Source: a virus. From it: a stretch of 64,000 nucleotides of DNA. The notes below the pieces were generated by a model. It was given only the letters and a program-made list of their open reading frames with translations. It did not search any database and was not told the DNA's origin. Positions 8,355-17,963 of the stretch are shown here, piece by piece (the stretch's first letter is position 1; the number at the start of each line of letters is the position of its first letter). The stretch is from positions 20,221 to 84,220 of the IMG/VR virus record IMGVR_UViG_3300009104_000975; one strand, given 5' to 3'. The translations under genes were made by a program, and so were the position numbers.

Positions 8355-9528
8355 ATTATTTTATATGGGCCTTGAACCTTACGAAGGTAGATACACATTA
8401 CAGTTACAAGACTGGAGTGAAGAGGCTTTTAAAGAACGTGGTATAGATTATGTAATCGTGCCAGGTAAAACTATCGACAATACTAAATCAATTTCAGTAG
8501 GACAAGTGTTAGACGCACATGGTCGTTCATACTTTGGTATGAGTCAGCTCATGAACCTGGTACAAATGATGCGTAACGGAGAGTGCGGAGGAGAAGATGT
8601 AGTATTTTTTGAAGATATGTTTCAACCCGGTATTGAAAGTCTTCCATACATTATGTGTCAAATTCCAAAAGAACAACAACCAAAGATTTATTTACGTTGT
8701 TTAGCACAAGCAATTGACCCTGATGACTTTGTTCATGTATGGGGTATGAGTAAGTGGATGAGTTTGTATGAACGTATGTGTAACGAAATACCAAATGTAC
8801 ACATACTAGCAACAAACGAAGAAATGGTTGCTCATATGAGAATTGCTAATTGGAATGCACCTATCTATAATATTTCAGGTTTAAGTTTTGGCAAGAGGGA
8901 AGTGCTCTCCAGAATTAACAACCAAGTTAAGCCATGGGCAGAACGTAGTGACAGAGTGGTGTTTGCCGCACGTTTTGATCAGGAGAAGCAACCAGACTTC
9001 TTCATGGATATTATTGAGATGGTGAAGGCTATTAATCCTAATATTGAATTTGCAGTACTAAGTGGCGGACCGTTGCGTAGTAACAATCAAAAGTATTTGG
9101 ATAGAGCCTTACAAATGGAAGCGGATGGCAAACTTACAATCCTAAAAGACTTACAAAAGAATGAATACTATAATGTAGTTAATGATTCTAAAGTAATGTT
9201 TAATTGTGCATTGCAAGACTGGGTATCAAATACTGTCAGTGAAGCAGATGCATTGGGTTGTAATGTTGTTTATCCTGCATACAGAAGTTTTCCAGAAACG
9301 TTTGCAAACGATCATACAAGACTTTATATGCCTTGGAGCAAGGAAGATGCAGTAAGCAAAATCCTTACAGGTATTGAAGCACCAAGTAAAAACATGGGTA
9401 AGATTAGTGATCACACTAATGGTACTATTGATCGTATGCTTGATATTATGGAAGGTAGTTATAAACACAACAATTGGTTACGTAATGGAAATAGATATAG
9501 AGATCATGTAGCAAAGGAAAAATATTAA
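8347..9528 (+). CDS. Glycosyltransferase, GT-B type
   Basis: 393 residues from the ATG at 8347 (MRKLFYMGLEPYEG). The C-terminal half has the group 1 pattern: VVFAARFDQEKQPDFF (donor domain start), then EFAVLSGGP, then YYNVVNDSKVMFNCA and SEADALGCNVVYPA, where the E-rich nucleotide-sugar loop lies. It would move a sugar from a nucleotide donor to an unknown acceptor (DNA base, glycan or protein). The TAATG junction ties it to the epimerase next door, which could supply the donor sugar. Confidence 0.75.
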   Translation: MRKLFYMGLEPYEGRYTLQLQDWSEEAFKERGIDYVIVPGKTIDNTKSISVGQVLDAHGRSYFGMSQLMNLVQMMRNGECGGEDVVFFEDMFQPGIESLPYIMCQIPKEQQPKIYLRCLAQAIDPDDFVHVWGMSKWMSLYERMCNEIPNVHILATNEEMVAHMRIANWNAPIYNISGLSFGKREVLSRINNQVKPWAERSDRVVFAARFDQEKQPDFFMDIIEMVKAINPNIEFAVLSGGPLRSNNQKYLDRALQMEADGKLTILKDLQKNEYYNVVNDSKVMFNCALQDWVSNTVSEADALGCNVVYPAYRSFPETFANDHTRLYMPWSKEDAVSKILTGIEAPSKNMGKISDHTNGTIDRMLDIMEGSYKHNNWLRNGNRYRDHVAKEKY

Positions 9529-10487
9529 TGAAAGTATTAGTAACAGGAGCATCAGGATATATAGGATCACAAACTTGTAACTACCTACATCAACAAGGAC
9601 ATACTCTATCTGGTGTAGATAGAAATATAATTAAACATCGATATTGTAGAGAAACTTATATTGGTAATTACAGTGATAATGTAATGGATATTATGTTACA
9701 AAATGTAGATGCAGTTGTTCATATTGGTGCAACAAGTTTAGTAGGACCTAGTGTATTAGATCCTAGTAAGTATTATAATAATAATGTAGTAGGAACTCTA
9801 AAACTACTAGATGCTTGTAATAAGAATGGAGTTAAACGTTTTGTTTTTGCAAGTAGTGCCGCAGTATATGGAGAACCAAACGGTGGAGTAGGTTTAGAAA
9901 CTGAACAACACCAACCTATGAATCCATATGGATGGAGCAAACGTATGACAGAAATTATGTTAAATGATTATGCTACTGCATATGGAATGAATAGTGTTAG
10001 TTTACGTTTCTTTAATGTTGCAGGTGCAGACACACTTATGCTACATGGACAAGAAAAAGCCGCTACACATATTATTGCTAAACTTATAGAAATGACTATG
10101 CAAGGAAAAGAATTCACATTAAATGGTGGAGATTTTAATACACCTGATGGAACTTGTGTAAGAGATTATATACACGTAGAAGATGTGGCAAGAGCAATAG
10201 AAAACGCAATAACTTATACAAAAAATAACAATGGAGCATATATATTTAATTTGGGTAACAAACAAGGTTATAGTAATTTAGAAATTGTAGAAGCAGTAAA
10301 AAGAAACACACCTCTAAAACCTAATGTTAAAATAGGACCTGCTAGAGAAGGTGACCCTGCAACCTTAGTTGCAAATCCTGAACTAGCAAACGTAGAATTA
10401 AATTGGACACCAAAATATAATCTTGACACAATTGTTAAAACAGCATATAATTGGTATAAACAAAAAAACGACATGGAGAAAAAATAA
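9528..10487 (+). CDS. NAD-dependent sugar epimerase, GalE-like
   Basis: 319 residues, extended SDR. Rossmann motif VTGASGYIGS at residues 4-13, SSAAVYG with the catalytic Ser region, and NPYGWSK giving the Tyr-x3-Lys pair. Sequence after it (RFFNVAGAD, DYIHVEDVA) is typical of UDP-glucose 4-epimerases. It would interconvert UDP-hexoses in the cytoplasm and likely feeds the adjacent glycosyltransferase. The exact sugar is not determinable, so I give no gene symbol. Confidence 0.8.
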   Translation: MKVLVTGASGYIGSQTCNYLHQQGHTLSGVDRNIIKHRYCRETYIGNYSDNVMDIMLQNVDAVVHIGATSLVGPSVLDPSKYYNNNVVGTLKLLDACNKNGVKRFVFASSAAVYGEPNGGVGLETEQHQPMNPYGWSKRMTEIMLNDYATAYGMNSVSLRFFNVAGADTLMLHGQEKAATHIIAKLIEMTMQGKEFTLNGGDFNTPDGTCVRDYIHVEDVARAIENAITYTKNNNGAYIFNLGNKQGYSNLEIVEAVKRNTPLKPNVKIGPAREGDPATLVANPELANVELNWTPKYNLDTIVKTAYNWYKQKNDMEKK

Positions 10488-11165
10488 GTGGAAATAAGCA
10501 ACGTAATTAAGCAAAGGATATTAGCAAAGAATAAAAGATTTCATTGTAATGATAATATATCTGAATTCATAGAAGAAGGTGAATTAGATTTACTACAACA
10601 AGAAGTAGAAGGAAAGTTACAAGGAGTGTTAGAAAGTCTTGTAATTGACACAGATAACGATCACAATACAAAAGAAACTGCAAAACGTGTAGCAAAGATG
10701 TATGTAAAAGAAACATTTGGTGGTAGATATGAACCAATGCCAAGAGTTACAAGTTTTCCTAATATGGGATATAAGAGTATGTACACTAGTGGTCCAATTA
10801 GTATTAAGTCAACATGTGCTCACCACTTACAAAATATAGTAGGTAATGCTTGGGTAGGTATTATTCCAAATGGTGAAGTAATTGGATTAAGTAAGTTCAA
10901 CAGAATTATACATCACATTGTTGAAAGACCACAAATACAAGAAGAAATGACAACACAGATTGCCAATGCATTACAAGAATATGCACAGACAACACATATT
11001 GCAGTAGTAGTTAAAGCAGAACATCATTGTATGACACACAGAGGCATACGTGAACATGAATCAGATATGACAACGGCAATCATGTTAGGTGCATTTAAAG
11101 AAGACCCGGCAACAAGAGATGAATTTTATAAAATTTGTATGAGCATGAAGGGGCATAATTCGTAA
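10488..11165 (+). CDS. folE: GTP cyclohydrolase I (FolE)
   Basis: 225 residues, GTG start immediately after the epimerase stop. Zinc ligands fall in STCAHHL (C110, H113) and HHCMTHRG (C181), with IGLSKFNRI and ERPQIQEE as the GTP-binding core. It opens GTP to dihydroneopterin triphosphate, the first step to both folate and 7-deazaguanines. In a window with queD, queE and dpdA the second use is more likely. The stop overlaps the next start (TAATG). Confidence 0.92.
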   Translation: MEISNVIKQRILAKNKRFHCNDNISEFIEEGELDLLQQEVEGKLQGVLESLVIDTDNDHNTKETAKRVAKMYVKETFGGRYEPMPRVTSFPNMGYKSMYTSGPISIKSTCAHHLQNIVGNAWVGIIPNGEVIGLSKFNRIIHHIVERPQIQEEMTTQIANALQEYAQTTHIAVVVKAEHHCMTHRGIREHESDMTTAIMLGAFKEDPATRDEFYKICMSMKGHNS

Positions 11166-11662
11166 TGGCAATTAAGAAAATATACTACACTTGGAAAGAC
11201 GTAAAACATATGTGTGGACAAATCATTAATCAACTTTATAAAGATCAATGGAAACCAGATTATATAGTAGGAATTACAAGAGGAGGTAATGTACCTGCTA
11301 CTATTTTAAGTAATACAACTGGAATTAGATGTGAAGCATTAAAAGTTTCTTTACGAGATGGGGAGTCTGGTAAGTATGGAGATAGCATTGAATGGATGGC
11401 TGAGGATGCTTTAAAAGGTAAAAAGATTTTAATAGTAGATGACATTAATGATACTGGTGCTACATTTAAATGGATTAGTGATGATTGGAAACTTAATGGA
11501 CGAGCAGGCGCCTATAACAATGTTCGTTTTGCTGTTTTAACTGAGAACTTATCAAGTGATTTTGATGGTGTTAATTATTGGTGCCATGAAGTAAACAAAG
11601 CAGAAGAAGATGTTTGGTTAGTTTATCCTTGGGAAGGCGATAGAGAGTATGGACAAATATAA
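11165..11662 (+). CDS. Purine-type phosphoribosyltransferase
   Basis: 165 residues. The PRPP-binding signature ILIVDDINDTGAT lies near residue 94, with GITRGGNVPATIL (hypoxanthine-guanine/xanthine PRTase type) near 37. It would attach a ribose phosphate to a purine or deazapurine base. It directly follows folE, so salvage of guanine or of a deazaguanine is possible. Which base it takes is unknown. Confidence 0.8.
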   Translation: MAIKKIYYTWKDVKHMCGQIINQLYKDQWKPDYIVGITRGGNVPATILSNTTGIRCEALKVSLRDGESGKYGDSIEWMAEDALKGKKILIVDDINDTGATFKWISDDWKLNGRAGAYNNVRFAVLTENLSSDFDGVNYWCHEVNKAEEDVWLVYPWEGDREYGQI

Positions 11663-12821
11663 TGTATCAAAAATATTAGAAGCACCTACTTCAGATGTTC
11701 CTTGGAAACATAAAATAATTCGCAATGCATTAAATACTGCAACAGTTATTTCATTATTAAAAGTATTTAATAGAATAGATTGGGATAATGCACCAAAAGA
11801 TAATTTTGAAGACGGAATTTATACAAAAGATATATCAAAAGAATTTATTTCTTCTTTGCCATCTTCACTGGCCAAGCAAGTACTTACTGAATTAAAAAGC
11901 CCAGAAGCACACGAATTATTACTCCAACATTATAACATAGATTATAGTACTGGCTATAATGCTAGTCTTGTATTTGACTATTGTGACCCGGCAGGACTTA
12001 ATGAAGAACACAATGATGCAGGTCCACGTAAAGACACTTTAACATTACAATATTATTTGCAAGTAGACGATGCATCAAGGTCATTGTATTTAAATGATAT
12101 GGACACAGGTGCCACATCTAGTGATGCAGTTATATTTAAAAGTCAACCTCACACGATGCATAGTTTTAAAGCTGGCCCAGGAAAACGATTCAGTTTACGT
12201 TTACGTATAGGAACTAATATATTAAATCCATCAGTTATACAAAATAAAAGTAACAGCAAAATTGGTGTATTAATTGATTGCAAAGATATGGAAAGTGATA
12301 GTTTGCATAAATTATTAGAAGTCAACTTAGGTGCAGTAACATATAGAAATTTAATTCAACATGGATTTAGCAATATTGTAGTTTTTAGAGATCGTAATGA
12401 TTTTAACGTAGCAAAAAACTTATTAAAAGAACATGGTGTAGAAAGAATACTACTAGTATTTGCTGGTGCAACTGTAAATGAACAAACATTAGACGCAGTA
12501 ATATCAGCAAAACACATAACAGCACCAGTTGACGGTGATACAGTACTTCGTCAATTTGTAGTATTTGATATTAATGATAGTGAGTTTGATATAGTAGGCG
12601 ATTATTTAGGTAATGTTAAAAACAAAATAACTCATGCTGACATGATGGATTTAGGTATTGCTGTATTACATCCTGACAAAGAAACTGTAGATTTTTTAGG
12701 AGAAATTAGCGAATACATGATACCAAATGGATTAGATGATAATATGAGTGACTATGATAAACAACTAGCAAATATTATTAAAAAAAGAGTAAGTAAAATA
12801 GAATATGAAGACACAAGTTGA
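11649..12821 (+). CDS. 2OG-Fe(II) oxygenase-like protein with extra C-terminal domain
   Basis: 390 residues. The first about 190 form a double-stranded beta-helix with H121-x-D123 (EEHNDAG), a distal His (HTMHSF, H168/H171) and R180/R184 (GPGKRFSLRLR), as in prolyl-hydroxylase-like dioxygenases. Residues about 200-390 are a separate alpha/beta region (KIGVLIDCKD, GVERILLVFAGATV) of unknown family. It overlaps the PRTase gene by 14 nt. Substrate unknown. Confidence 0.6.
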   Translation: MDKYNVSKILEAPTSDVPWKHKIIRNALNTATVISLLKVFNRIDWDNAPKDNFEDGIYTKDISKEFISSLPSSLAKQVLTELKSPEAHELLLQHYNIDYSTGYNASLVFDYCDPAGLNEEHNDAGPRKDTLTLQYYLQVDDASRSLYLNDMDTGATSSDAVIFKSQPHTMHSFKAGPGKRFSLRLRIGTNILNPSVIQNKSNSKIGVLIDCKDMESDSLHKLLEVNLGAVTYRNLIQHGFSNIVVFRDRNDFNVAKNLLKEHGVERILLVFAGATVNEQTLDAVISAKHITAPVDGDTVLRQFVVFDINDSEFDIVGDYLGNVKNKITHADMMDLGIAVLHPDKETVDFLGEISEYMIPNGLDDNMSDYDKQLANIIKKRVSKIEYEDTS

Positions 12822-13389
12822 AATTGAAATTTATGGATATGGTGGTGAATTAGTAATTGGATCAATTACTAAAGCACAGTTTGATTATTGGCTTCCATTC
12901 ATTGATAAAGGAGAAACAGAAGGATTAGATAGTCATTTATTTTGGGACCCATATGATGAAGGTGAAGGCAACCCAATTACTGATGAAAAAGATTCTTGTT
13001 TTCTTGGATATTGGCATGATATGGACAATATAGCACACTCATGTGGTGCAGATTTAGATTCATGTACAGTTGTAGTAACATCATTAGAAACAGGCGATGA
13101 AATATTTAAAACAGACGAACCTAATGTATCAGATACTGAACATTATGAAGATACTCAACTTGACCCAGGTTATTACTTTAAAGGATATGCTTATGAAAAA
13201 GGGCAATTTTTTCTTACAGAACTTGAAATAGAAGGTAAATTTGACCCTAATAAATTAACTGTAAGAATAAGCAATATTGATGGCAATCATATCATTGATC
13301 AGGTAGAATATGACGGAGAATACCTAGAAAATGAAGGTGGAGGCACAAATGGGAAGGGTAATGACTATGAATTTGTCGAAATTCCATAG
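12805..13389 (+). CDS. Acidic protein, unknown
   Basis: 194 residues, rich in Asp, Glu, Gly and aromatic residues, with no signal peptide. It looks all-beta (VEIEIYGYGGELVIGS, TVVVTSLETGDEIF, LTVRISNIDG). It overlaps the upstream gene by 17 nt and ends this operon before a new promoter. No family recognised. Confidence 0.6.
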   Translation: MKTQVEIEIYGYGGELVIGSITKAQFDYWLPFIDKGETEGLDSHLFWDPYDEGEGNPITDEKDSCFLGYWHDMDNIAHSCGADLDSCTVVVTSLETGDEIFKTDEPNVSDTEHYEDTQLDPGYYFKGYAYEKGQFFLTELEIEGKFDPNKLTVRISNIDGNHIIDQVEYDGEYLENEGGGTNGKGNDYEFVEIP

Positions 13390-13417
13390 ATTTTACCTAA
13401 AAACCGATGTTTCTTGG

Positions 13418-13446
13418 TTGACAAATAACATATTTTCTGTTATTAT
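13418..13446 (+). promoter_or_regulatory. Sigma70-type promoter with dyad
   Basis: TTGACA at 13418-13423, 17-nt spacer, TATTAT at 13441-13446. An inverted repeat (AATAACA at 13424-13430, TGTTATT at 13438-13444) covers the spacer and the start of the -10 box. Drives the secreted protease gene at 13482, which has an AGGAG site. Confidence 0.75.
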
Positions 13447-13481
13447 ATGTATACAATAACCATAAAAGTCAGGAGACTACA

Positions 13482-16175
13482 ATGAAAAAACTTATTGCAA
13501 CTGCGATAATGGGCATAGCAATTGCCTTTACGTCGCTTTCGGCATCTGCATATACAAGTTATTATGATGCAAATTGGTTCCAAAACATGGATCAAATGCG
13601 TCAAATTAATTTTGCAAAATCAGTCGTACGTAATTATCAGAACATTAATCAAAATTATGCAATTATCTTTGACAAATATTCTCGTTATAGCCATCTAAGT
13701 TGGTATAAAACTATTCAGACACGATATGAATGGCATTTAGGCGAAATCGCCAAGTACAATACTATTATTAATTCAGATATTGCACCTAAAGTTGTACGTA
13801 CTTATGTAGAAGAAGTACCTGGAACAATTATTAATCGTGGTACTATGATCACTACTACAGACAATAATGTTGTTGAAGAACAAGATGGTAACACAATTCG
13901 AGAGTATGCAGTAATTACTGTTACTCGAACTACACCGGTTACAACTACATATTATACTAATTACAAAACTGTTAGTGTATATGATAACGGTAAAGAAACG
14001 TATCAAAACGATGTAAAAATTGATCGTAAAGAAACTATAAATGAAATTGATATACAAGTTGATCGTGAACTTATTAGAGAATATGCTCTTGTTATTCCGG
14101 AAGAAAAAACGGAAGAACCAGACGCACCTACTATAATTGTATTTACAGAAGCAGAATATCTTGCTAGAGGTGATGTTAACTACACAGTAAGTGACAGTTA
14201 TTACAATGCCGTTAAAACAATGAACAGTAATATTAACGATAGTTACATTGAAAAGTTAGGTGGGTACTTTGGTAACAATCTAGATAAGATTGGAGCACCA
14301 GCGGCATGGTCTCGTGGATACACTGGTGAAGGTAGTATAATTGCAATCTTTGATACTGGTATTGACACAGACCATAGTGAGTTTGAAGATAGTATTATTG
14401 AAGCAAAATGTTTTACAAATGTATGTGAACGTGGACTTGGAACTGTAGAAGATGGTAACAGGTTTGGACACGGAACACACGTGGCAGGTATTGCCGCGGC
14501 AAACTTAGATGGTGTTGGTACTACAGGTGTAGCCTATGATGCAGACTTACTTATTGGTAAACTTGCATACGATAGTGGGTATTTCCAATTTGATAAAATA
14601 CCTGAGGCAATGAAGTGGGCAGTAGAAAACGGTGCAGATGTAGTAAACATTAGTGCTGGTACAACTACAAGTTGGGCATATCGAAACAGTATTACAGAAA
14701 TTAGCGAAGGTGTTTACTATGCAGACATGACATTTGGTGATTACAATGTTCTTGGATATAACCAAATATATTCTACAAATGGCCATGGTACTGCAATGAT
14801 TGAGTCAATGAAAGGTCACGAAACTGTAATGGTTCTTGCCGCTGGTAATGATCGACTTGCAGTGGCTAGTCAAGAATCACATATTGCTCTTGATTCTGAA
14901 ATTGGTGATCGTGTACTTGTAGTTGGTATGTTTGACGAAAGGAAGAACAGCCTTAGTAAGTGGAGCAATGCGGCAGGAACTATTTGTCGAGAACTTAATG
15001 ATGATGGCACTTGTAAATCCGATGCTCTTATTAGCGATAGGTATATTATGGCACCTGGTGTATATATTGCGGCACCAACTAACAATGGTGAATATACAAC
15101 ACTCACAGGTACATCGATGGCGGCCCCTCATGTAGCAGGTGCAGTTGCAATTGTACATCAAATGTGGCCACATATGACTGGTGCTAACCTTACTAAACTT
15201 TTGCTTAACACGGCAGATACAGAAGTTATTACAAATTACGATCCTAATAAACATGGACAAGGTATGCTAGACTTAGATGAAGCAACACTACCACAAGGTG
15301 CTATTGGATTAGTTACCACAGGTAGAATTGATGATAATAGAGTTAATATAAGTGACAGTGGTGTAATTGCAATGAGTGGTAATGCAAACATTTCAGCATT
15401 AAGTTCAATGATGGTAGCTGATGAGTATGATAGAGATTATTACTTTGACGCTAATAACATGGTACAAACAATAGATACAAGGACAGCAAGTCCAACATTA
15501 GCGGCAATGCATGGCTTCGCTCCAGATTACTACTTAGGTTTTAATGGTGGTAGTATTATTCCTGTAACAAACTCAGGAACACATATTGCACTTAATGATA
15601 ATAATAACAATGTAAGTATTATGCAAACTTGGAATAAACTTACAGTAGGACTTGTAAACGAATCAGATAGGTTCTTAGGTAACTTTGCAGATAATGAATT
15701 TATGAGAGTTAACAATTCTAATACTGCATATTTTGGATATAGTGATAGCATAGAGTTAAACAATGGTATAAGTGTATTTGGTAATGCAACAATAGGTGCT
15801 ACACGACTTGATGTAGACAATAGTTCTATGCTTAAAAGTGCAGATGTTATGATGTCTAATAGTGCTACACTTGGTGTGTCACAAACAACAGGTGGCAGTA
15901 CATTTGGATTTGTAACAAGTATGCCAGTTAGTATTACAAGCGGTGACGCACACTTTAATATTCCTAGCAGTGTTACTCCTGAAGGTGATGTTGTAAGCAC
16001 AGACATTAACAGTTCATTAAAGGCTGACAAGAGAGAAATTGATGTTGGAATATTTTATATAAATAGGATTACAGATACATCTTCGTGGACGGCAAATGTT
16101 GAAATGCGAAATAATTATGCAGGTTTAGATGAAACACAAGTAACTGCAGGTATAACATATAGGTTAGCATTTTAA
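13482..16175 (+). CDS. Secreted subtilisin-family serine protease
   Basis: 897 residues. Sec signal peptide at 1-23 (MKKLIATAIMGIA...SASA). An insert of about 240 residues rich in Thr/Val/Tyr precedes an S8 domain with D291 (IFDTGID), H330 (GHGTHVAG), N456 (LAAGND) and S545 (GTSMAAPHVAG). The about 280 residues after it are Ser/Asn/Thr rich, alternate strand-like, and end with TAGITYRLAF, whose final Phe resembles autotransporter barrels. It may act at or outside the host outer membrane. Own promoter at 13418. Barrel assignment is inference. Confidence 0.8.
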   Translation: MKKLIATAIMGIAIAFTSLSASAYTSYYDANWFQNMDQMRQINFAKSVVRNYQNINQNYAIIFDKYSRYSHLSWYKTIQTRYEWHLGEIAKYNTIINSDIAPKVVRTYVEEVPGTIINRGTMITTTDNNVVEEQDGNTIREYAVITVTRTTPVTTTYYTNYKTVSVYDNGKETYQNDVKIDRKETINEIDIQVDRELIREYALVIPEEKTEEPDAPTIIVFTEAEYLARGDVNYTVSDSYYNAVKTMNSNINDSYIEKLGGYFGNNLDKIGAPAAWSRGYTGEGSIIAIFDTGIDTDHSEFEDSIIEAKCFTNVCERGLGTVEDGNRFGHGTHVAGIAAANLDGVGTTGVAYDADLLIGKLAYDSGYFQFDKIPEAMKWAVENGADVVNISAGTTTSWAYRNSITEISEGVYYADMTFGDYNVLGYNQIYSTNGHGTAMIESMKGHETVMVLAAGNDRLAVASQESHIALDSEIGDRVLVVGMFDERKNSLSKWSNAAGTICRELNDDGTCKSDALISDRYIMAPGVYIAAPTNNGEYTTLTGTSMAAPHVAGAVAIVHQMWPHMTGANLTKLLLNTADTEVITNYDPNKHGQGMLDLDEATLPQGAIGLVTTGRIDDNRVNISDSGVIAMSGNANISALSSMMVADEYDRDYYFDANNMVQTIDTRTASPTLAAMHGFAPDYYLGFNGGSIIPVTNSGTHIALNDNNNNVSIMQTWNKLTVGLVNESDRFLGNFADNEFMRVNNSNTAYFGYSDSIELNNGISVFGNATIGATRLDVDNSSMLKSADVMMSNSATLGVSQTTGGSTFGFVTSMPVSITSGDAHFNIPSSVTPEGDVVSTDINSSLKADKREIDVGIFYINRITDTSSWTANVEMRNNYAGLDETQVTAGITYRLAF

Positions 16176-16813
16176 TGGAAGTACAGTCAACACAAAACAT
16201 TTATCAATTTCCAAAAGCAGTAACAATGGATACAGGAATATATAATAAACGAGGCAAACTTGAAGTCATTGCAGGACCCATGTTTGCTGGTAAGAGCAGT
16301 GAGTTACTTAAACGACTACTCTTTATAGAACACGGTGGACATAAAGTGCTGGTGTTAAAACCGATTGTGGACGACAGATATCATAGTGAAAACAAAGATG
16401 AAATCGTAACACATAATAAATTAAGACACCCAGCCGTATCAGTAATTGACTTAGAACTAGTCAAAGACAATTACACAATTAAACCATATAACTTTCATTC
16501 AGTGTTTATTGATGAAGTACAATTCTTTGATACAAATGAAACTGTATGGTTTGTAGAAGAAGGTTTACGTTCAGGCGTAAACTTTGCAATAGCAGGTCTT
16601 GACCAAGACAGCAGAGGAGTGCCATTTGAAACTACCGCACGTATGCTATCATTAGCAGATGAAGTAGTTAAAATTAAAGCATTCTGTACAGTATGCGGTA
16701 TTGATGCTGGTAAAACACAAAGACTAAAAGCAACAAAAAACTCAGAGAGAGTAAAAATTGGTGGTGCTGAATCGTACGAACCGAGGTGCCATGAACATTG
16801 GGAGCCCAAATAA
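16175..16813 (+). CDS. tdk: Thymidine kinase
   Basis: 212 residues. P-loop GPMFAGKSSELLKR, KVLVLKPIVDDRY, DEVQFFD, and the lasso AIAGLDQDSRG are all of the type II thymidine kinase family. Cysteines CTVCG and a later Cys/His (CHEHW) make the zinc site. It phosphorylates thymidine for phage DNA synthesis. It begins in a TAATG overlap with the protease gene. Confidence 0.92.
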   Translation: MEVQSTQNIYQFPKAVTMDTGIYNKRGKLEVIAGPMFAGKSSELLKRLLFIEHGGHKVLVLKPIVDDRYHSENKDEIVTHNKLRHPAVSVIDLELVKDNYTIKPYNFHSVFIDEVQFFDTNETVWFVEEGLRSGVNFAIAGLDQDSRGVPFETTARMLSLADEVVKIKAFCTVCGIDAGKTQRLKATKNSERVKIGGAESYEPRCHEHWEPK

Positions 16814-16814
16814 A

Positions 16815-17303
16815 ATGAAATACAAATACGTAAGTACAAAAGAGTATGTAGATCAGTTTCCTGTCGCTTATAGGCAATGGAAGGCTGATAGTCACTGTAA
16901 CATTATTCATGGATACAGTTTTAGCATGAAGTTTTTCTTCGGTGCAAATGACCTGGATATTCGTAATTGGGTAGCAGATTACGGAGGTATGAAAGAACTT
17001 AAACAAATGCTACAAGATCAATTTGATCATACACTATTAGTTGCATCAGATGACCCTCATATTGATTGGTATAAAGAAGCCGAGAAACGTGGCATTGCAA
17101 AACTAATTGAACTTCCAAAACTTGGGTGTGAAGGATTAGCAGATCAATTATACAAATATGTAAATGGAATATACATTCCAGATATGTGGGGGCAATCAGA
17201 AGCAAAACGACTATGGTGTTTCAGAGTAGAAGTACGTGAAACACAAACTAATATGGCATATAGAGAAGGTCATAGAGAAGATAACGAAGATTTATTTGCA
17301 TAG
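16815..17303 (+). CDS. queD: QueD-like 6-carboxy-tetrahydropterin synthase
   Basis: 162 residues. The pattern AYRQWKADSHCNIIHGYS carries the Cys nucleophile region and the HG zinc ligand, then DYGGMKELK, FDHTLLVASDDP, GCEGLADQLY and VEVRETQTN match the QueD/PTPS fold. It acts between FolE and QueE. Start 16815 lies after the tdk stop with GGGAG about 10 nt upstream; an ATG at 16791 lies inside tdk. The usual first zinc-binding His of AAH motif is Tyr here, as in some QRQWxA-type variants, so ligand identity should be modelled. Confidence 0.8.
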   Translation: MKYKYVSTKEYVDQFPVAYRQWKADSHCNIIHGYSFSMKFFFGANDLDIRNWVADYGGMKELKQMLQDQFDHTLLVASDDPHIDWYKEAEKRGIAKLIELPKLGCEGLADQLYKYVNGIYIPDMWGQSEAKRLWCFRVEVRETQTNMAYREGHREDNEDLFA

Positions 17304-17318
17304 GAGGTGGCATAAAAA

Positions 17319-17326
17319 CTAAATAC
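17319..17326 (+). promoter_or_regulatory. T4-late-type promoter element
   Basis: CTAAATAC lies 4 nt before the rSAM start codon at 17331. The only Shine-Dalgarno-like AGGAGG is about 29 nt upstream of that ATG. If this element is used, the mRNA would start at or beside the ATG and be leaderless. Confidence 0.4.
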
Positions 17327-17330
17327 ATAT

Positions 17331-17963
17331 ATGCTACTAAATAGCCCATTAGAAATAGAACTTACAACAAAATGCACTCTTGGATGCCCTGCTTGTCCAC
17401 GTAATAATCCTGGAGAGAAAAAAGAAGATTGGGATGTAGGGCATATGGACACAGACCTTGCTAAAAGTTTCGCAAACGATTCAGAAGACCGTTCCTATCT
17501 TTTTGTAGGATGTTATGGTGATCCAATATATCATCCAGACTTTATAGACATTGTACGATACTATGTGGATAGAAATAAGGTTCTTACTATCCATACTAAT
17601 GGTAGTTTTAAAAAACAAAAATGGTGGGACGAATTAGCAAGTCTTAATTGGTCACGTAGGCAAATATTTAACTTTAGTGTAGATGGACTAGAAGAAACTA
17701 ATCACTTATACAGAATTCGTGCAAACTGGAAATCCATTATGATGGGAATGAAAACAATGGGAGCACTTCCGTTAGATCGCAAACCTATATTAGATTGGAA
17801 ATATTTGGTATTTCCATACAACAAATATCAAGTAGAAGATGCAAGAAAACTTGCAAATAGTTTAGGAATGGATAGATTTCTTCCTGTTACAAGTGAAAGA
17901 AATATTAAAGATTATCATGCTGATGATCCAGAAATATATAGGTGGCCAAATGATAAAGCCTAG
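17331..17963 (+). CDS. Radical SAM core of split rSAM/SPASM protein
   Basis: 210 residues. CTLGCPAC at C15/C19/C22 binds the SAM cluster; YGDPIYHP replaces the usual GGEP, as also in 45905-47005. The reading stops after YRWPNDKA, where the homologue at 45905 continues to a SPASM domain. That domain is found in another frame at 17950. So either the enzyme is made as two chains or the gene is frameshifted. Confidence 0.75.
   Translation: MLLNSPLEIELTTKCTLGCPACPRNNPGEKKEDWDVGHMDTDLAKSFANDSEDRSYLFVGCYGDPIYHPDFIDIVRYYVDRNKVLTIHTNGSFKKQKWWDELASLNWSRRQIFNFSVDGLEETNHLYRIRANWKSIMMGMKTMGALPLDRKPILDWKYLVFPYNKYQVEDARKLANSLGMDRFLPVTSERNIKDYHADDPEIYRWPNDKA

Noticed and set aside
13773-15260. Long minus-strand ORFs inside the subtilase gene
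   Set aside because: They are antisense shadows of the real gene with implausible Cys/Ile-rich translations and no promoter or RBS.
17950-17963. Programmed +1 frameshift joining the two rSAM halves
   Set aside because: No recognised slippery sequence; the second half has its own ATG and SD-like site.
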